From Cyrtodaria siliqua (lineage: Eukaryota > Mollusca > Bivalvia > Adapedonta > Hiatellidae), in the NCBI GenBank assembly GCA_037043455.1, contig JAWPHD010001213.1, positions 62,001 to 126,000 on the forward strand: DNA of 64,000 nucleotides. Direction: 5' to 3'. Position 1 is the first letter of the stretch. Each line of letters begins with the position of its first letter. The position numbers and the translations under genes were made by a program. Below are positions 10,461-22,201 of this stretch, one piece after another. The notes beneath the pieces were generated by a model. The model did not search any database. It had not been told where the DNA came from and was given only the letters and a program-made list of their open reading frames with translations.

Positions 10461-11266
10461 CATTCAAACTGAAAAACAACAACATTTTGTTCATTTCAAA
10501 TTGTTTGTTTTATATATACATGCATATAATCGAGACATTTCGAAAGCTTCAGCTACCTAATCTTGCAATGATAATAGTTTTCCAGTTTTAGCGATATTTT
10601 TTTAATCAAATTTGCACAAAAAACGGTATTTCCTAGGATTGTCTTCTTTAACTTAATAAAGAGCACCTCGCCAATTATGAAAATGTTAAAATAATTTATG
10701 TTGCATATTTTTACGGGTCAGACCTTATATTCCCTAGCCTATCATGACAATTGAACTCTTTTAACATTAAAATTGACACGACATGGCCATTGTTCATATC
10801 CCTGGTATAAGCAAGAGGCTAATAGCAAGTGGTCTGAGTAAAAAAAAAAGTGGTCTGAGTAAGAAGGGAAACACGTGTAAGTCAATAATGAACGAATAAT
10901 AGTAAGCTCACGAAAACATACATAGAATTTATGATGTTCCGTTAGGGCTATCGTACCATCGCGTATCGAATTCCGTCAGAAAGCCTCGGTAAGGCAAAGC
11001 AAACTTTTTAGATTATGAGCTATTCAGTACTGTGAAAAGGAGTCGTTAGCCCCAGCAATCAAGCTTATTTTCAATGAATCCAGTAATACTGAATGAATGA
11101 AGGCACGTGATTTGCATGCAGTCTAAGCCGGTTAATTGTCATTTTAGCGTGCATTTGGTATATTATCGTGCAAATCGAAAAATAAGACTCACTGCGAAAC
11201 GTTGGCTTCGTGTTTTCCGAACACACCGTCAGTATCATCTAACATAGACAGCCAACACTGGTCAAT
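10461..11266. other. Upstream region of host gene 1
   Basis: A GTGGTCTGAGTAA block is tandemly doubled at 10,831-10,862. No ORF. The last few hundred bases would contain the 5' UTR and promoter of the cysteine-rich gene, but no clear TATA box or initiator is recognised. Confidence 0.4.
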
Positions 11267-11324
11267 ATGGAGAGGGGTTTATTATCTGCAGCTTGTATTT
11301 TGATCATTTTGATGTCTTGTAAAG
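11267..11324 (+). CDS. Cysteine-rich secreted protein, exon 1 (signal peptide)
   Basis: An ATG at 11,267 opens 19 codons with a short charged start (MERG) and a hydrophobic core (ACILIILM) ending near MSCK, which is a textbook signal peptide. It is followed by a strong donor, AAAG|GTAAGA, leaving one base of the next codon. The next exon (23,118) starts after TTTGTTTTCTAG and supplies exactly the two bases needed to complete a glycine codon in the open frame. This phase match over an 11.8-kb intron is the evidence for joining them. The protein is not recognised. Transcript data are needed to confirm the link. Confidence 0.65.
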
Positions 11325-11464
11325 GTAAGATTTTCGTTTTCAAAATGCAACGATACTCGAGGAATGTAAACACGCTCACGTATATCGTTTCAATAATTCT
11401 TACATGCAACTTTTGAACTAATGTCGCGATAGCGTTTGTATATCGCCTATTCAAAACCATTTTC

Positions 11465-12497
11465 GTCTCGCCTTTCCGCGGCGAAGGCGAAGGCGTCAAC
11501 ATTCAAGTTTTGCGTTTAGGTCATTTTCTCACCAGCTATATGCACTAGACCTTTCAAACTTTGTTTATAGCTGTATCTTGGGTGGTGAATCGCAAGTGAC
11601 AAAGCAAATGTGGAAGTGACCTTGACCCTCCAAGCAAAGGGCAGATAACTTAATAATGTTTACCATCAACATTTGCGTTTAGGTCATTTTCTTAGAAACT
11701 GTATGCACTAGACCTTTCAAGCTTTGCTTATAGTTGTACCTTGGGTGGTACATCGCAACGTGACAAAGCAAATGCGGAAGTGACCTTGACCCTTCAAGCA
11801 AAGGGCAGATAACTTAATACTTTTTACCTTCAACTTTTGCGTTTTAGGTCACTTTTTCACAAATTGTATGCACTAGACCTTTCAAACTTTGCTTATAGTT
11901 GTATCTTGGGTGATACATTGCAACTTGACAAAGCAAATGTGGAAGTGACATTGACCCTCCAAGCAAAGGGCAGATAACCTTATAATTTTTACCTTTAACT
12001 TTTGCGTTTAGGTCACTTTTTCACAAAGTGTATGCACTAAGACCTTAGGCTTTCAAACTTTGCTTGTAGTTGTATCTTGAGTGGTACATTGCAACGTGAT
12101 CAAGTAAATGTGGATGGGACCTTGACCCTCTAAACAAAGGGCAGATAACGTAATCATTTTTACCTTCACCATTAACATTTCACTTTCTCACAAACTCAAA
12201 TATGCATTAGACCTTTCAAACTTCGCTTACAGTTGTTTCTTGGGTAGTCGTACATCACAACATGTCAAAAAGCAAATGTGGATGTGACCTTCACCATCCA
12301 AACAAAGGGTAGATAACTTTAATTGTTACATTTACATTTCTCATGAACTATAATTATGCACTAGATGCTTTAAACCTAGTTTATAGCTTGATCTTTAGAA
12401 GACAAAACATTATATTTTGACATAGTTGTGTCTTAGGTAGTACATCGTTTTGTACGCATGGATTTCATCTATGACCATGACCTACTTTTTGGAGCTG

Positions 12498-12533
<36 letters not shown>

Positions 12534-12688
12534 TTTAATTATTTTATAGAATGGCATTTTGTTTTTAAACAAAGTTAATGCACTTAAATGTCATCTCAGC
12601 AAACTGTAAACTCCATTTTTTTAGTTATTATAATGTTTACAAACTTTCATTTCTTTTATTTTTAAGTCCCGCCCCCGTTAGGCGAGAC
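11465..12688. mobile_element. Non-autonomous element with short inverted ends and a 164-bp tandem repeat
   Basis: It starts GTCTCGCCT (11,465) and ends AGGCGAGAC (12,680-12,688), perfect 9-bp inverted termini. Inside, GCGTTTAGGTCA recurs at 11,512, 11,675, 11,839 and 12,004 (period 163-165), each unit also holding TATGCACTAGACCTTTCAA and AAAGGGCAGATAAC. Later units decay. A T run lies at about 12,508-12,528. A truncated relative lies at 22,202-22,335. Confidence 0.75.
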
Positions 12689-13239
12689 ACGTGAATCCGC
12701 GGATTTCTTGTTTCACAATAATCAATTCTGAATTCTGAATAATGAAGAACATTATTACTATGTATTCTAACCCATTGCTAAATACATATTTGAAGAACAA
12801 GTTCATATGGGCTATTTCACGTTAAGTGGTCATTTATCAAATACCGGTTTTCACCAGTTACTAGTAATATCACATTTTGGGTGATTTGGTTTTATGGATG
12901 TTATGTAGAACAAGCTACACACGAAATTTTACAGAATTCTACCAATAATTTGGGTTCGATTTCAGCAATTACATGAGTTTTTAACACCATTTGTTAGTCT
13001 CATTTCATGTTATGTTTTTTCTTTATGATATCATGGGTAAATTAATGTGCATCTTTGGTGAATATTGTGGTCACTGATGTAATATAAAACTTCCCACAAT
13101 ATTATGCAACTTATTTGATGCAATTCGGTCTAGCAATGTATAATTTGTGGACATTCTCGTAAACAAGGCTTTTTCCGTTAAATAAAAAATACCCCTTTTC
13201 TCTTTATCTTCCATTTAATCAAACCCCTGCTTAGGACCT
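12689..13239. other. No recognised feature
   Basis: Part of the large first intron; AT-rich, no ORF or repeat identified. Confidence 0.4.
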
Positions 13240-13344
13240 AGACTTTCGCACGTCACCGACGAGAATGTTAGTAAGAGTATACAAGATACAATAATACAGT
13301 GTGATAATGTACAGCCAGGCTGAACTGTGGCAAAGGTAGTGCCA

Positions 13345-13776
13345 CTATGCTAGAGGGCAGTGAATTCTAGTGGACAACAAGTGGAAGAAGGAATACTTAT
13401 AGTAATCCGTGGCTGTCTTGATTGGATGTTGGGATCGACCGGGTCTCGTATTTAGTACAAGATAGTCTTCCGGAGGGATTGCTACAAGATGACGGGAGAT
13501 ATTATCAAACATGACCAGACTTTGGTCAATGCGACGAAGATCAAGGCGTCTCCATTGCAATGCAATCAACATGTCTGTGACTCTAGAGGTGCGGGTATAG
13601 TCTCGTTTTGCCCAGCGAGCAGCCCGCCTCTGAACAGATTCTATCTGACTGATACCTGATTCAGTGTACGGGGACCAGTTAGGGGAGCAGTACTCAAGCG
13701 GGGCCATGAACAGTATCCTGTATGCTGTTGATTTGAGTTTTTTTGAATGAACTTTAATATATATTTCGTCTGACAA
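13345..13776 (-). pseudogene. CR1-like LINE RT C-terminal block
   Basis: The 143-codon frame contains PLEYCSPNWSPY, then ESVQRRAARWAKRDY, then a LQWRRLDLRR block. This is the conserved C-terminal segment that follows RT in CR1/Jockey LINEs. The residues just upstream in another frame (QTLGFVRRN, around 13,765-13,790) belong to the same protein, so a one-base shift lies there. It has no independent function. Confidence 0.85.
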
Positions 13777-13798
13777 AGCCTAGTGTTTGGTTTGCATT

Positions 13799-15748
13799 TT
13801 AGCTCGGGATCACTTTTCGTCCGTCGTCCGCCTGTCCGTCCGTCCGTCCGTCTGTTAGCAATTTTATAAAATCGTCATCTCCTCTGAAACCACTTGAAGG
13901 ATTTTGATGAAACTTCAACACAATGTTACTTGGAGGGCCCCTCTCAGATTTGTGTTTTTCATGGCCACCATCCATCCAAGATGGCCGCCATGGCTAAAAC
14001 TTGATCAAATTTAAGGAATTTTCAAACGATATCTCCGAAACCACTTATTCCAAAAGTTTACATAAGAGGCTATGAAGATAGGAAAAGGCTAAAAATGACA
14101 TCTTCTCTGAAACCGCTTGAATGATTAATCACAATGATCTTTGGGATAGTTCCTCTCAGATTTGTGATTTTTGAGTCTGCTAGTGATCATCCAAGATGGC
14201 CGCCATGGCTAAAACTAGGTCAAATTTAAGGAATTTTCAAACGACATCTCTTCCGAAACCACTTATTCCATTATTGTGAAATACCATAAACATGTTCCTT
14301 GGGTTGGCCTCTATCAAGTTTATGTTTTTCGTTATCGTCGAATAATCAAAATGGACGCCACGGCGACTCAAAGTTTACATAGTTATACAGGAAAAGGCTA
14401 AACATGTCATCTCTTTGAAACTGCTTGAAGGATTTTGATGAAACTTCATTACAATGATCTTTAGGATAGTCCCCCTCAGATTTGTGTTTTTCGCGGCCGC
14501 CAGTCACCCAAGATGGCCACCATGGCTAAAATTAGGTCAAATTTAAGGAAATTTCAAAAGATATCTCCCCCGAAACCACTTATTCCATTCTTGTGAAATA
14601 TCATAAACACGTTCCTTGTGTTGGCCTCTATCAAGTTTGTGTTTTTCGTTAACGTCAAATAATCAATTTGGCCACCACGGCGACCCAAAGTTTACATAGA
14701 GTTATATAGGAAAAGGTTAAAAATGACATCTTCTCTGAAACCTCTTGAAGTATTTTGATGAAAATCAGCATGATATCTGGGATAGTCCTTCTCAGATTTG
14801 TGTTTTTCGCGGCCGCCAGTCATCAAATATGGCCGCCATGTCTAAAACTAGGTCAAATTTAAGGAAATTTCAAACGACATCTCCGAAACCACATATTCCA
14901 TTCTTGTGAAATATCAAAAAAATGTTCCTTGGGTTAGCCTCTATCAAGTTTTTTTTCTCGTTATCGTCGAATAATCAAAATGGCCGCCACGGCGATCCAA
15001 GTTTACAAATAATTATATAGGAAAGGGCTAAAAAATAACATATTTTCTGAAATCGCTTGAAGGATTTTGATGAACTTCATTACAATGAGCTTTAGGATTG
15101 TCCCCCTCAGAATTGTGTTTTTCGCGGCTACCAGTCATCCAAGATGGCCGCCATGGCTAAAATTAGGTAAAATTTAAATAAATTTCAAACAACATCTCCT
15201 CCGAAACCACTTATTCCATTCTTGTGAAATATCATAAACATGTTCCTTGGGTAAGCCTCTATCAAGTTTGTGATTTTACGTTATCATCGAATAATCAAAA
15301 TGGCCCCCACAGCGACCCAAAGTTTACATAGAGTTATATAGGAAAAGGCTAAAAATGATATCTTCTCTGAAACCGTTTGAAGGATTTTGATGAAACTTAA
15401 TCACAATGATCTTTGGGTTAGTCCCCTCAGATTTGTGTTTTTGGGGCCTCCAGTCATCCATGATGGCCACCATGGCTAAACTTAGGTCAAATTTAAGGAT
15501 ATTTATCAAACGACATATTACCACTTATTCCATTCTAGTTAAATATCATATACATGTTCCTGCTGTTGGCCTCTATCAATTGTATGTTTTTCGTTGTGGT
15601 CAAATATTCAAAATGGTCACCACGACAACCCAAAGTTTACATAGTTATATATAGGAAACATGTTTCTTGGGTTGGCCTCTATCATGTTTATGTTTTGGAA
15701 TCACATCATACCAGTAGAGCGTCTACAGGCCCACTTAGGCCTCTTGTT
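13799..15748. mobile_element. AGCTCG-start / CTCTTG-end element with 316-bp tandem repeat, inserted in the LINE
   Basis: It begins TTAGCTCGGG (AGCT at 13,801) and ends CTCTTG (15,741-15,746) followed by TT, with a hairpin AGGCC...GGCCT just before the end. Inside, an AAGATGGCCGCCATGGCTAAA block recurs in variants at about 13,977, 14,193, 14,509, 14,825, 15,139 and 15,458, giving a 314-319-bp period after a shortened first unit. There is a (CCGTCCGT)n stretch near the start. No coding sequence. T-T target and asymmetric ends suggest a non-autonomous Helentron-type element. Confidence 0.75.
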
Positions 15749-15798
15749 TGTGATTAAATCGATATTTTATTCCAGGATTGGTCATTTGATATTTCAAC

Positions 15799-16160
15799 TC
15801 AAAGATATTCTGATGAGACTGATTCTGGTTCTGTATTTTGAAGAAAGTAACTGGTGTTTATTACATTTTTGCGTTTAGTTATGTGTATGACTTGGCATTT
15901 AGAAGGGTTGAATGTCATGTCCAATTTGGTTTCCCACTTTTCAAACTGTTCTAGGTCATGTTGAAGATACTTGGAGTGGGAAGCAATTGAGAGAGGGAGA
16001 TATATGGCGGTATCATCTGCAAAGAGGCGGACTTGAGAGGAAGTTACATGCTCAGGTAGATCATTTATGTAGATTAGGAATAAGAGGGGTCCCAGCACAA
16101 AGCCCTGAGGGACTCCGGAACAAACAAGAATAGGATCTGACAGAGCCGTTTATTTCTATT
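15799..16160 (-). pseudogene. CR1-like LINE reverse transcriptase core fragment
   Basis: The frame contains [13 protein letters not shown], preceded just upstream by a SGVPQG-type block in another frame, and then FADDTAIY, the RT catalytic motif C with its two aspartates, followed by the [10 protein letters not shown] block. Motifs before GVPQG are not found between 16,160 and 16,361, so the first half of RT seems deleted. An in-frame TGA follows the SEYL residues near 15,796. Confidence 0.85.
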
Positions 16161-16360
16161 CCAGTAGAGTCTTGTTTTGAATGTTTTAAGAGTGTTTATC
16201 ATTTCTTATTGTTTGGTCTACTGTGCTTTTGTTCCGTTTCTGTGTCAATGTTTACATTTAGTATGTCTTCTAAGTAGATTTGATATGCTATTTTTGTGTT
16301 TTACGACAGAGATGTTTCAAATCAAGATAGCGCTTTTTGTTGCTACTACGTGCTGTTCTC

Positions 16361-16858
16361 TTATATTTTTTTGTATTCTTTGTCACGTTTCCTGTATAGT
16401 CGTTTCAAGTCTACTTTAATCCAAGGTGATTTGTTTTTTGTTGATGCCGTTTTAGTTGGGATGAATTGTTTTGAAGCCATGTTCATGTTTTCACGGAAAG
16501 ACTGCCATAATTGGTCAACATAGCAACGGTCATACATTTCAGATTCAATCATCCGCTCATGGAAACCAGTCATGTGAGCTTTGAAACCATCCCAGTCCTC
16601 TCTTTTAAACAGGGATATCTGACGTAGTTTCATGCGGGATGATATGTTAGTGTCAATAAGGACAGCGTTGTGGTCACTAATGCCAGATATAACACTGGTC
16701 CTATTTACTACTTTGGGATTACTGGTGAGGAATATGTCTAGAATATGATTTTCTTGTACTAGCTGTGTCAGATTATTGTCAAACAAGATATCAATGAACT
16801 CTCTATAATATGAAGGAGATTTGCAATCAATTCCCGGGATCATTTCGGGCCAATTCAT
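16361..16858 (-). pseudogene. CR1-like LINE AP-endonuclease C-terminus and linker
   Basis: The 165-codon frame includes VISGISDHNAVLI, which contains the S-D-H motif with the catalytic histidine of LINE endonucleases, then a SPWIKVDLKRLYRKRD block typical of the stretch before RT. The endonuclease would nick target DNA for target-primed reverse transcription. The N-terminal half is in a different frame upstream. Confidence 0.85.
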
Positions 16859-17297
16859 TTTCGGCAGGCTTGTATGCCGCTATCAGCAGAGCCTTAACAA
16901 ACAAAAATACTAATTTTAACCCATATACTCTCACAGTCAGTGTAGAGATCATTCGCTTCCTGTGCAATAATACAGTTCTTGACTGCAATAAATACTCCAC
17001 CACCAGTCTAACACGCCTGAAGGGTGTATAACCCAAGTCTGTGTAGAAAATCTCATTATCATACTGTTTTGCTTTGAGCCAGGACTCTGTGCCAATGATT
17101 ACATTCGATTTTGTTGACATGATAAGATTTTCGTATTCAAGTTTTTTGTCAACAAATGATCTACAGTTGACAACAAGAACTTTAAGTGATCTTTTGATTT
17201 TGTTTTTACTGTTTTGTTTATTTGATTGTTTTGGGGTTGACGTGAAAGGTTGGTTTGAGGTTGTGGCATTTGGGCTGAGTAGTTCTGATGTATTTGT
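16827..17297 (-). pseudogene. CR1-like LINE AP-endonuclease N-terminal part
   Basis: Residues LKVLVVNCRSFVDKKLEYE (about 17,130-17,190) and VIIGTESWLK (about 17,065-17,100) are the usual N-terminal endonuclease blocks, the latter with the catalytic glutamate (TES). Frameshifts follow GYTPFRR, although IAAYKP remains recognisable later. Confidence 0.75.
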
Positions 17298-17945
17298 TAA
17301 ATTGTTGTATACATTTGATCTAGGCTTGCAAAGGAAGATGAGGTGATATTGATGTTGTCACATGTGTCACACTTCCAGACCCCAATCTTAAGATTCGTTC
17401 CCCAGCCTGTCGTACATACGGTCAGAAATGTTCTGGCTGTCTGCATGACACCATATGTAGCATAAATCTCATTCAACGCCTTTACAAGTCCATTTGACTG
17501 ACTGCTCACAGCTGCCACAGGGGGATACTGTTGAGGAATTCTCCACTACCTCCGGTATAAGAGTGGGTCCAGGGTTTGCTTCGACATCCACTGACCGGAC
17601 AAGCAGCAATGAGCAAAGGAATGTTAATGTTTTGTATGCACATTTATGTGTGGGTTTAGCTTTCAGTAATTGTTTAAGTTTCAAATTGCAGCATGTCTGG
17701 AGCAACCTATTCTCCTCGTAGCAAGCTGATACGACGTTCCTGAACTTCAATGTAGTACTGAAGTTTCTCTCACACCGAATATCTTTAAGTAACAAGAGGT
17801 AGCAAGATTTGTGTGAACATTGCCAGTTTTCATGGGATGGATTGAATTTCATAAAATTTATCTTCAAATATCTACCGGAAGTAAACACATTTTCAAAAGT
17901 TTTCAAACAGGAAGTTCGCAGTACAAAGGAAGACCTTGACCTCAA
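17297..17945 (-). pseudogene. CR1-like LINE N-terminal region: 2A-like peptide and PHD-type finger
   Basis: The frame 17,945-17,469 encodes a basic/hydrophobic lead, LLLVRSVDVEANPGP (DVEANPGP at 17,565-17,588, matching the 2A-like consensus), then a cysteine-rich stretch starting PCGSCEQSVKWTCKG. In other frames it continues with ISDRMYDRLGNES and CDTC (17,297-17,470). The spacing of cysteines resembles the PHD-type fingers in CR1 and related LINEs. In known 2A-bearing LINEs the peptide makes the ribosome skip one bond; activity here is untested. Confidence 0.75.
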
Positions 17946-17984
17946 TCAGCTGATCTCATGAAAAAACAACAATTTCTTCAGCAA

Positions 17985-20900
17985 CATACAACTAGTGTGT
18001 GAAATCATCATTGACTACTTATTAGCTCGACTATTCGAAGAATAAGAGAGCTTATGTTATAACCCCGGGGTCGGCGTCGGCGTCGGCGTCCCACATCAAG
18101 GTTTGCGTGTAAGCTGTGTTTACAAGTCTATATCTCTTACACTTCTTATCCTAGCACAACCAAATCTGGCCATGGGCTTCCTTATAGCATTATCTTAAGG
18201 GCTGCATAAGCAATTTTGGTTCCTGTAACCCATGGGCTCCCATGGTACCCAAATTATGATAGCCCATAAAATGTTTCCCATTTCACATCAAAATGTGCGT
18301 GTAAGCTGTGTTTACAAGTCTATATCTCTTAAAATTCTTACCCTAGCACAACCAAATTTGGCCATTAGCTTCCTTATAGCATTATCTTAAGGGCTGCTTA
18401 AGTAATTTTGGTTCCTGTAAGCCCTGGGCTCCCATGGAACCCAAATTCTGATAGCCCTTAAAATGTGTCTGATTCACATCAAATTTTGCGTGTAAGCTGT
18501 GTTTACAGGTCTATATCTTTTACATTTCTTGTCCTAGCTGAACTAAATTTTGGAATTGGTTTCCTTATAGTATGTTGTAAAGGGTTAATTTTGTCCTGCA
18601 AATTCTGGGCTTCCATGGAACCCAAATTGTGATGGCCCATAAAATGTGCAATAAAGGCAGATCTAGGTTTGCATGTAAGGATGTATATATCTATAATTTT
18701 GGCTTGGGATTTCTTATAGCATTATGCATCTTATTCATACTTTACTCATATTGGGGCATGGGCTCCCTCCTATATTGGGGCATGGGCTCCCTCCTACCCC
18801 CCCTCCCCCCACCCACCTCCACACCTTTTTTTTTTAACTTTTTTTTTTTACATATTTCTGTGTTGTTTTAGTCAATTCTTACACATATATGTTGCCCCCT
18901 CCCCACCCCACCCCAACCCACTCCCACCTCTCACCCTCGCTTCCACCACCACCCCCACTACCCCCACTTGAAACTCTATTTTTTAACTTTTTTTTTTACA
19001 TATTTCTGTGTTGCTTTTGTCAATTCTTAAACATGTTGCCCCTTCCCCACCGCCGCCCCTCCCCCGCCACTCCCCTCCCCCGCCACTACCGCACCCCCAC
19101 CACACACTCGAAACTAGATTTTTTTTATTTTTTTATTTATTTTTTACATATTTCTCTGTTTTTTGGTCAATTCTTACACATAGCTTCTCACCCTCCCCAC
19201 CACCCACTACTTCTCCCCCATCTCCCCTGCTCGCCCCCACCACGCTCGAAACTTGATTTTTTTTATTTAATGTTTATTGTTTATTACATATCTGTGTTGT
19301 TTTCGTAATTTCTTACACATAGCTTCTTACACATATATGTTGCCCGCTCCACCCCACTCCCACACACTAACACCCCCCACCCCCATTCGAAACTCAATTT
19401 TTTTTTACATATATTTGTGTAGTTTTTCTCAGTTCTTACACATAGATATTGCCCACCCACCCCAACTCCCTTCAATCGAAATATTTTTATTTTTTATTTT
19501 GTTTTACCATATTTCTGTGTTGTTTTGGTCAATTCTTACATAGCTTCTTACACATATATGTTGCCCTCCCAACCCCCCGTCTCTCGCCCATCCCCACTCA
19601 AAACTCGATTTTTTATATATTTTTTTACATACTTGTTGCCCTCACCAACCCCACTCCCCCCACCATCCACCCCGCCTCTCCTCCACCCCCACCCCGCACC
19701 CCACTCAAAACTCGATTTATTTTTTATTTATTTTTACATATATTTCTGTATAGTTTTGGTCAGTTTTTACACATAGTTATGTTGTGCCCCAGCCCCACCC
19801 CACATTGTTGTAGCCTTGTTTTCTGATGTTATATACTAGCTATAAATTTATTATTCCCTGAAAAATCGAATAGTCGAGCTGCGCTGTTCTCCGACAGCTC
19901 TTGTTATGATTATATACTACCATGTCAGCTCATATGGCATACATGTGTATGTAGTATACACCCACAGACTACAACTAGTGTGTGAAATCATCATTGACTG
20001 CTTATTATGATAATATACTACCATGTCAGCTCATATAGGATACATGTGTATGCAGTATACACTCACTATCATACAACTAGTGTGTGAAATCATCATTGAC
20101 TATTTATTATGATTATATACTACCATGTCAGCTCATATGGCATACATGTGTATGTAGTATACACCCACTGTCATACAACTAGTGTGTGAAATCATCATTG
20201 ACTACTTATTATGATGATTATATACTACCATGTCAGCTCATATGGCATACATATGTATGTAGTATACACCCACTGTCATACAACTGGTGTGTTAAATCAT
20301 CATTGACTACTTATTATAACTATATACTACCATGTCAGCTCAGTGTGAAATCATCATTGACTACTTACTATGATGATTATATACTATCATGTCAGCTCAT
20401 ATGGCATACAGGCGTATGTAGTATACACTCACAGTCATACAACTAGTGTGTGAAATAATCATTGACTACTTATTATGATTATATACACTACCATGTCAGC
20501 TCATATGGCATACATGTGTATGTAGTATACACTCACTGTCATACAACTGGTGTGTGAAATCATTATTGACTACTTATTATGATGATTATAAACTATCATG
20601 TCAGCTCATATGGCATACAGGCGTATGTAGTATACACTCACTGTCATACAACTAGTGTGTGAAATCATCATTGACTACTTATTATGATTATATACTACCA
20701 TGTCAGCTCATATGGCATACATATGTATGTAGTATACACCCACAGTCATACAACTAGTGTGTGAAATCATCATTGACTACTTATTATGATTATATACTAC
20801 CATGTCAGCTCATATGGCATACATATGTATGTAGTATACACCTACTGTCATACAACTAGTGTGTGAAATCATCATTGACTACTTATTATGATTATATACT

Positions 20901-21765
20901 ACCATGTCAGCTGATATGGCATACATGTTTATGTAGTATACACCCACAGTAAATACAACTAGTGTGTGAAATCATCATTGACTACATATTATGATTATAT
21001 ACTACCATGTCAGCTCATATGGCATACATGTGTATGCAGTATACACCCACTGTCATACAACTGGTGTGTGAACTCATCATTCACTACTTATTATGATTAT
21101 ATACTACCATGTCAGCTGATATGGCATACATGTTTATGTAGTATACACCCACAGTAAATACAACTAGTGTGTGAAATCATCATTGACTACATATTATGAT
21201 TATATACTACCATGTCAGCTCATATGGCATACATGTGTATGCAGTATACACCCACTGTCATACAACTGGTGTGTGAAATCATCATTGACTACTTATTATG
21301 ATTATATACTACCATGTCAGCTGATATGGCATACATGTTTATGTAGTATACACCCACAGTAAATACAACTAGTGTGTGAAATCATCATTGACTACATATT
21401 ATGATTATATACTACCATGTAAGCTCATATGGCATGTGTGTGCAGTATACACTCACTGTCATACAACTAGTGTGTGAAATCATCATTGACTATTTATTAT
21501 GATTATATACTACCATGTCAGCTCATATGGCATACATGTGTATGTAGTATACACTCACTGTCATACAACTGGTGTGTGAAATCATCATTCACTACTTATT
21601 ATGATGATTAAATACTACCACGTCAGCTCAAATAGCATACATGTGTATGCAGTATACACTCACTGTCATACAACTGGTGTGTGAAATCATTATTGAGTAC
21701 TTATTATGATGATTAAATACTACCACGTCATCTCAAATAGCATACATGTGTATGTTGTTCGGGAG
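17985..21765. repeat. ~102-bp satellite array, interrupted near its left end
   Basis: Unit contains ATACTACCATGTCAGCTCAT, then ACATGTGTATGTAGTATACAC, then CAACTAGTGTGTGAAATCAT. Copies start 101-105 bp apart (19,921; 20,022; 20,124; 20,229), with a shortened unit at about 20,331. About 18 units lie at 19,905-21,765 and part of one at 17,985-18,023. Nearly identical blocks of two units recur (20,900-21,360), indicating recent block amplification. Open frames across it are by-products of the repeat. Confidence 0.95.
18024..19903. mobile_element. AGCTCG-start / CTCTTG-end element inserted in the satellite
   Basis: Left end AGCTCGACTATTCGA (18,024-18,038) is inverted at 19,866-19,880, 23 bp before the right end. 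Between lies a hairpin GAGCTG...CAGCTC (19,876-19,900), then TTG. TT flanks both sides, and the surrounding satellite unit is otherwise complete, so insertion was precise. Inside are two arrays: a ~192-bp unit (18,070-18,700; CGTGTAAGCTGTGTTTACA) and a ~110-130-bp C/T-rich unit (18,760-19,800; CATATTTCTGTGTTGTTTTG). No coding sequence. Subterminal inverted repeats and T-T insertion fit Helentron-type elements. Confidence 0.75.
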
Positions 21766-22201
21766 GGAATACATTATTTAACATTGTATCTCTGGAAATA
21801 AATGTGATTAAATGTGCATCATTTGTTTAGCTTTTCAGTTGCTTGTTGAAAACAGTCTATTAAACTAGATTTTTTATGATTCTTGATTTTAAGAAACTCA
21901 TTACTCAGTGTTTAGCAGTAAATGTCAGAGTCAGGGAATGTCAATGTTTGCATAAGAACTAAATAGTATCTTGTTTTAAAAAGAGTTCAAAGAGAGTAAT
22001 TTGATGTTTCTGCTATATTTATTAAATTCTGTTATTGTTAAACATCTCTTTGAATCTATGCTAATATTCCACTGAATATGTTGTTTGTGTCTGCAATGAA
22101 ATGAAATATAATCTATGTTGTACTTTCACCTGGTCCGAGTATGGGTACTTGTCCAATATAATTCAGTAATGTACTAAACACTGTAAAATAACCGCCTTTT
22201 T
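21766..22201. other. No recognised feature
   Basis: Intron 1 sequence, AT-rich. Confidence 0.4.

Larger units (their letters stand above)
13240..17945 (-). mobile_element. CR1-like LINE, decayed, interrupted by a ~1.95-kb insertion
   Basis: Reading from 17,945 downward: hydrophobic lead with a 2A-like peptide, a PHD-type zinc-finger remnant, AP-endonuclease, the distal half of reverse transcriptase, the LINE C-terminal block. The order fits CR1-type LINEs. Several frameshifts and an apparent deletion of the first RT motifs make it inactive. The RT thumb is split at about 13,799/15,748 by an AGCTCG-start element. It lies in intron 1 of the cysteine-rich gene, opposite to the gene. Confidence 0.85.

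Noticed and set aside
15324..15757. Frames on both strands in the 316-bp repeat
   Set aside because: They repeat with the unit and decay between units; no selection for coding is visible.
18889..19826. Several overlapping plus-strand frames rich in proline, serine and phenylalanine
   Set aside because: They follow a C-rich/T-rich tandem repeat in all three frames; no conserved start, no domain, and composition alone explains the openness.
20186..21362. Repeated frames beginning MKSSLTTYYD
   Set aside because: The repetition follows the ~102-bp satellite; different units read in different frames and there is no transcription signal.
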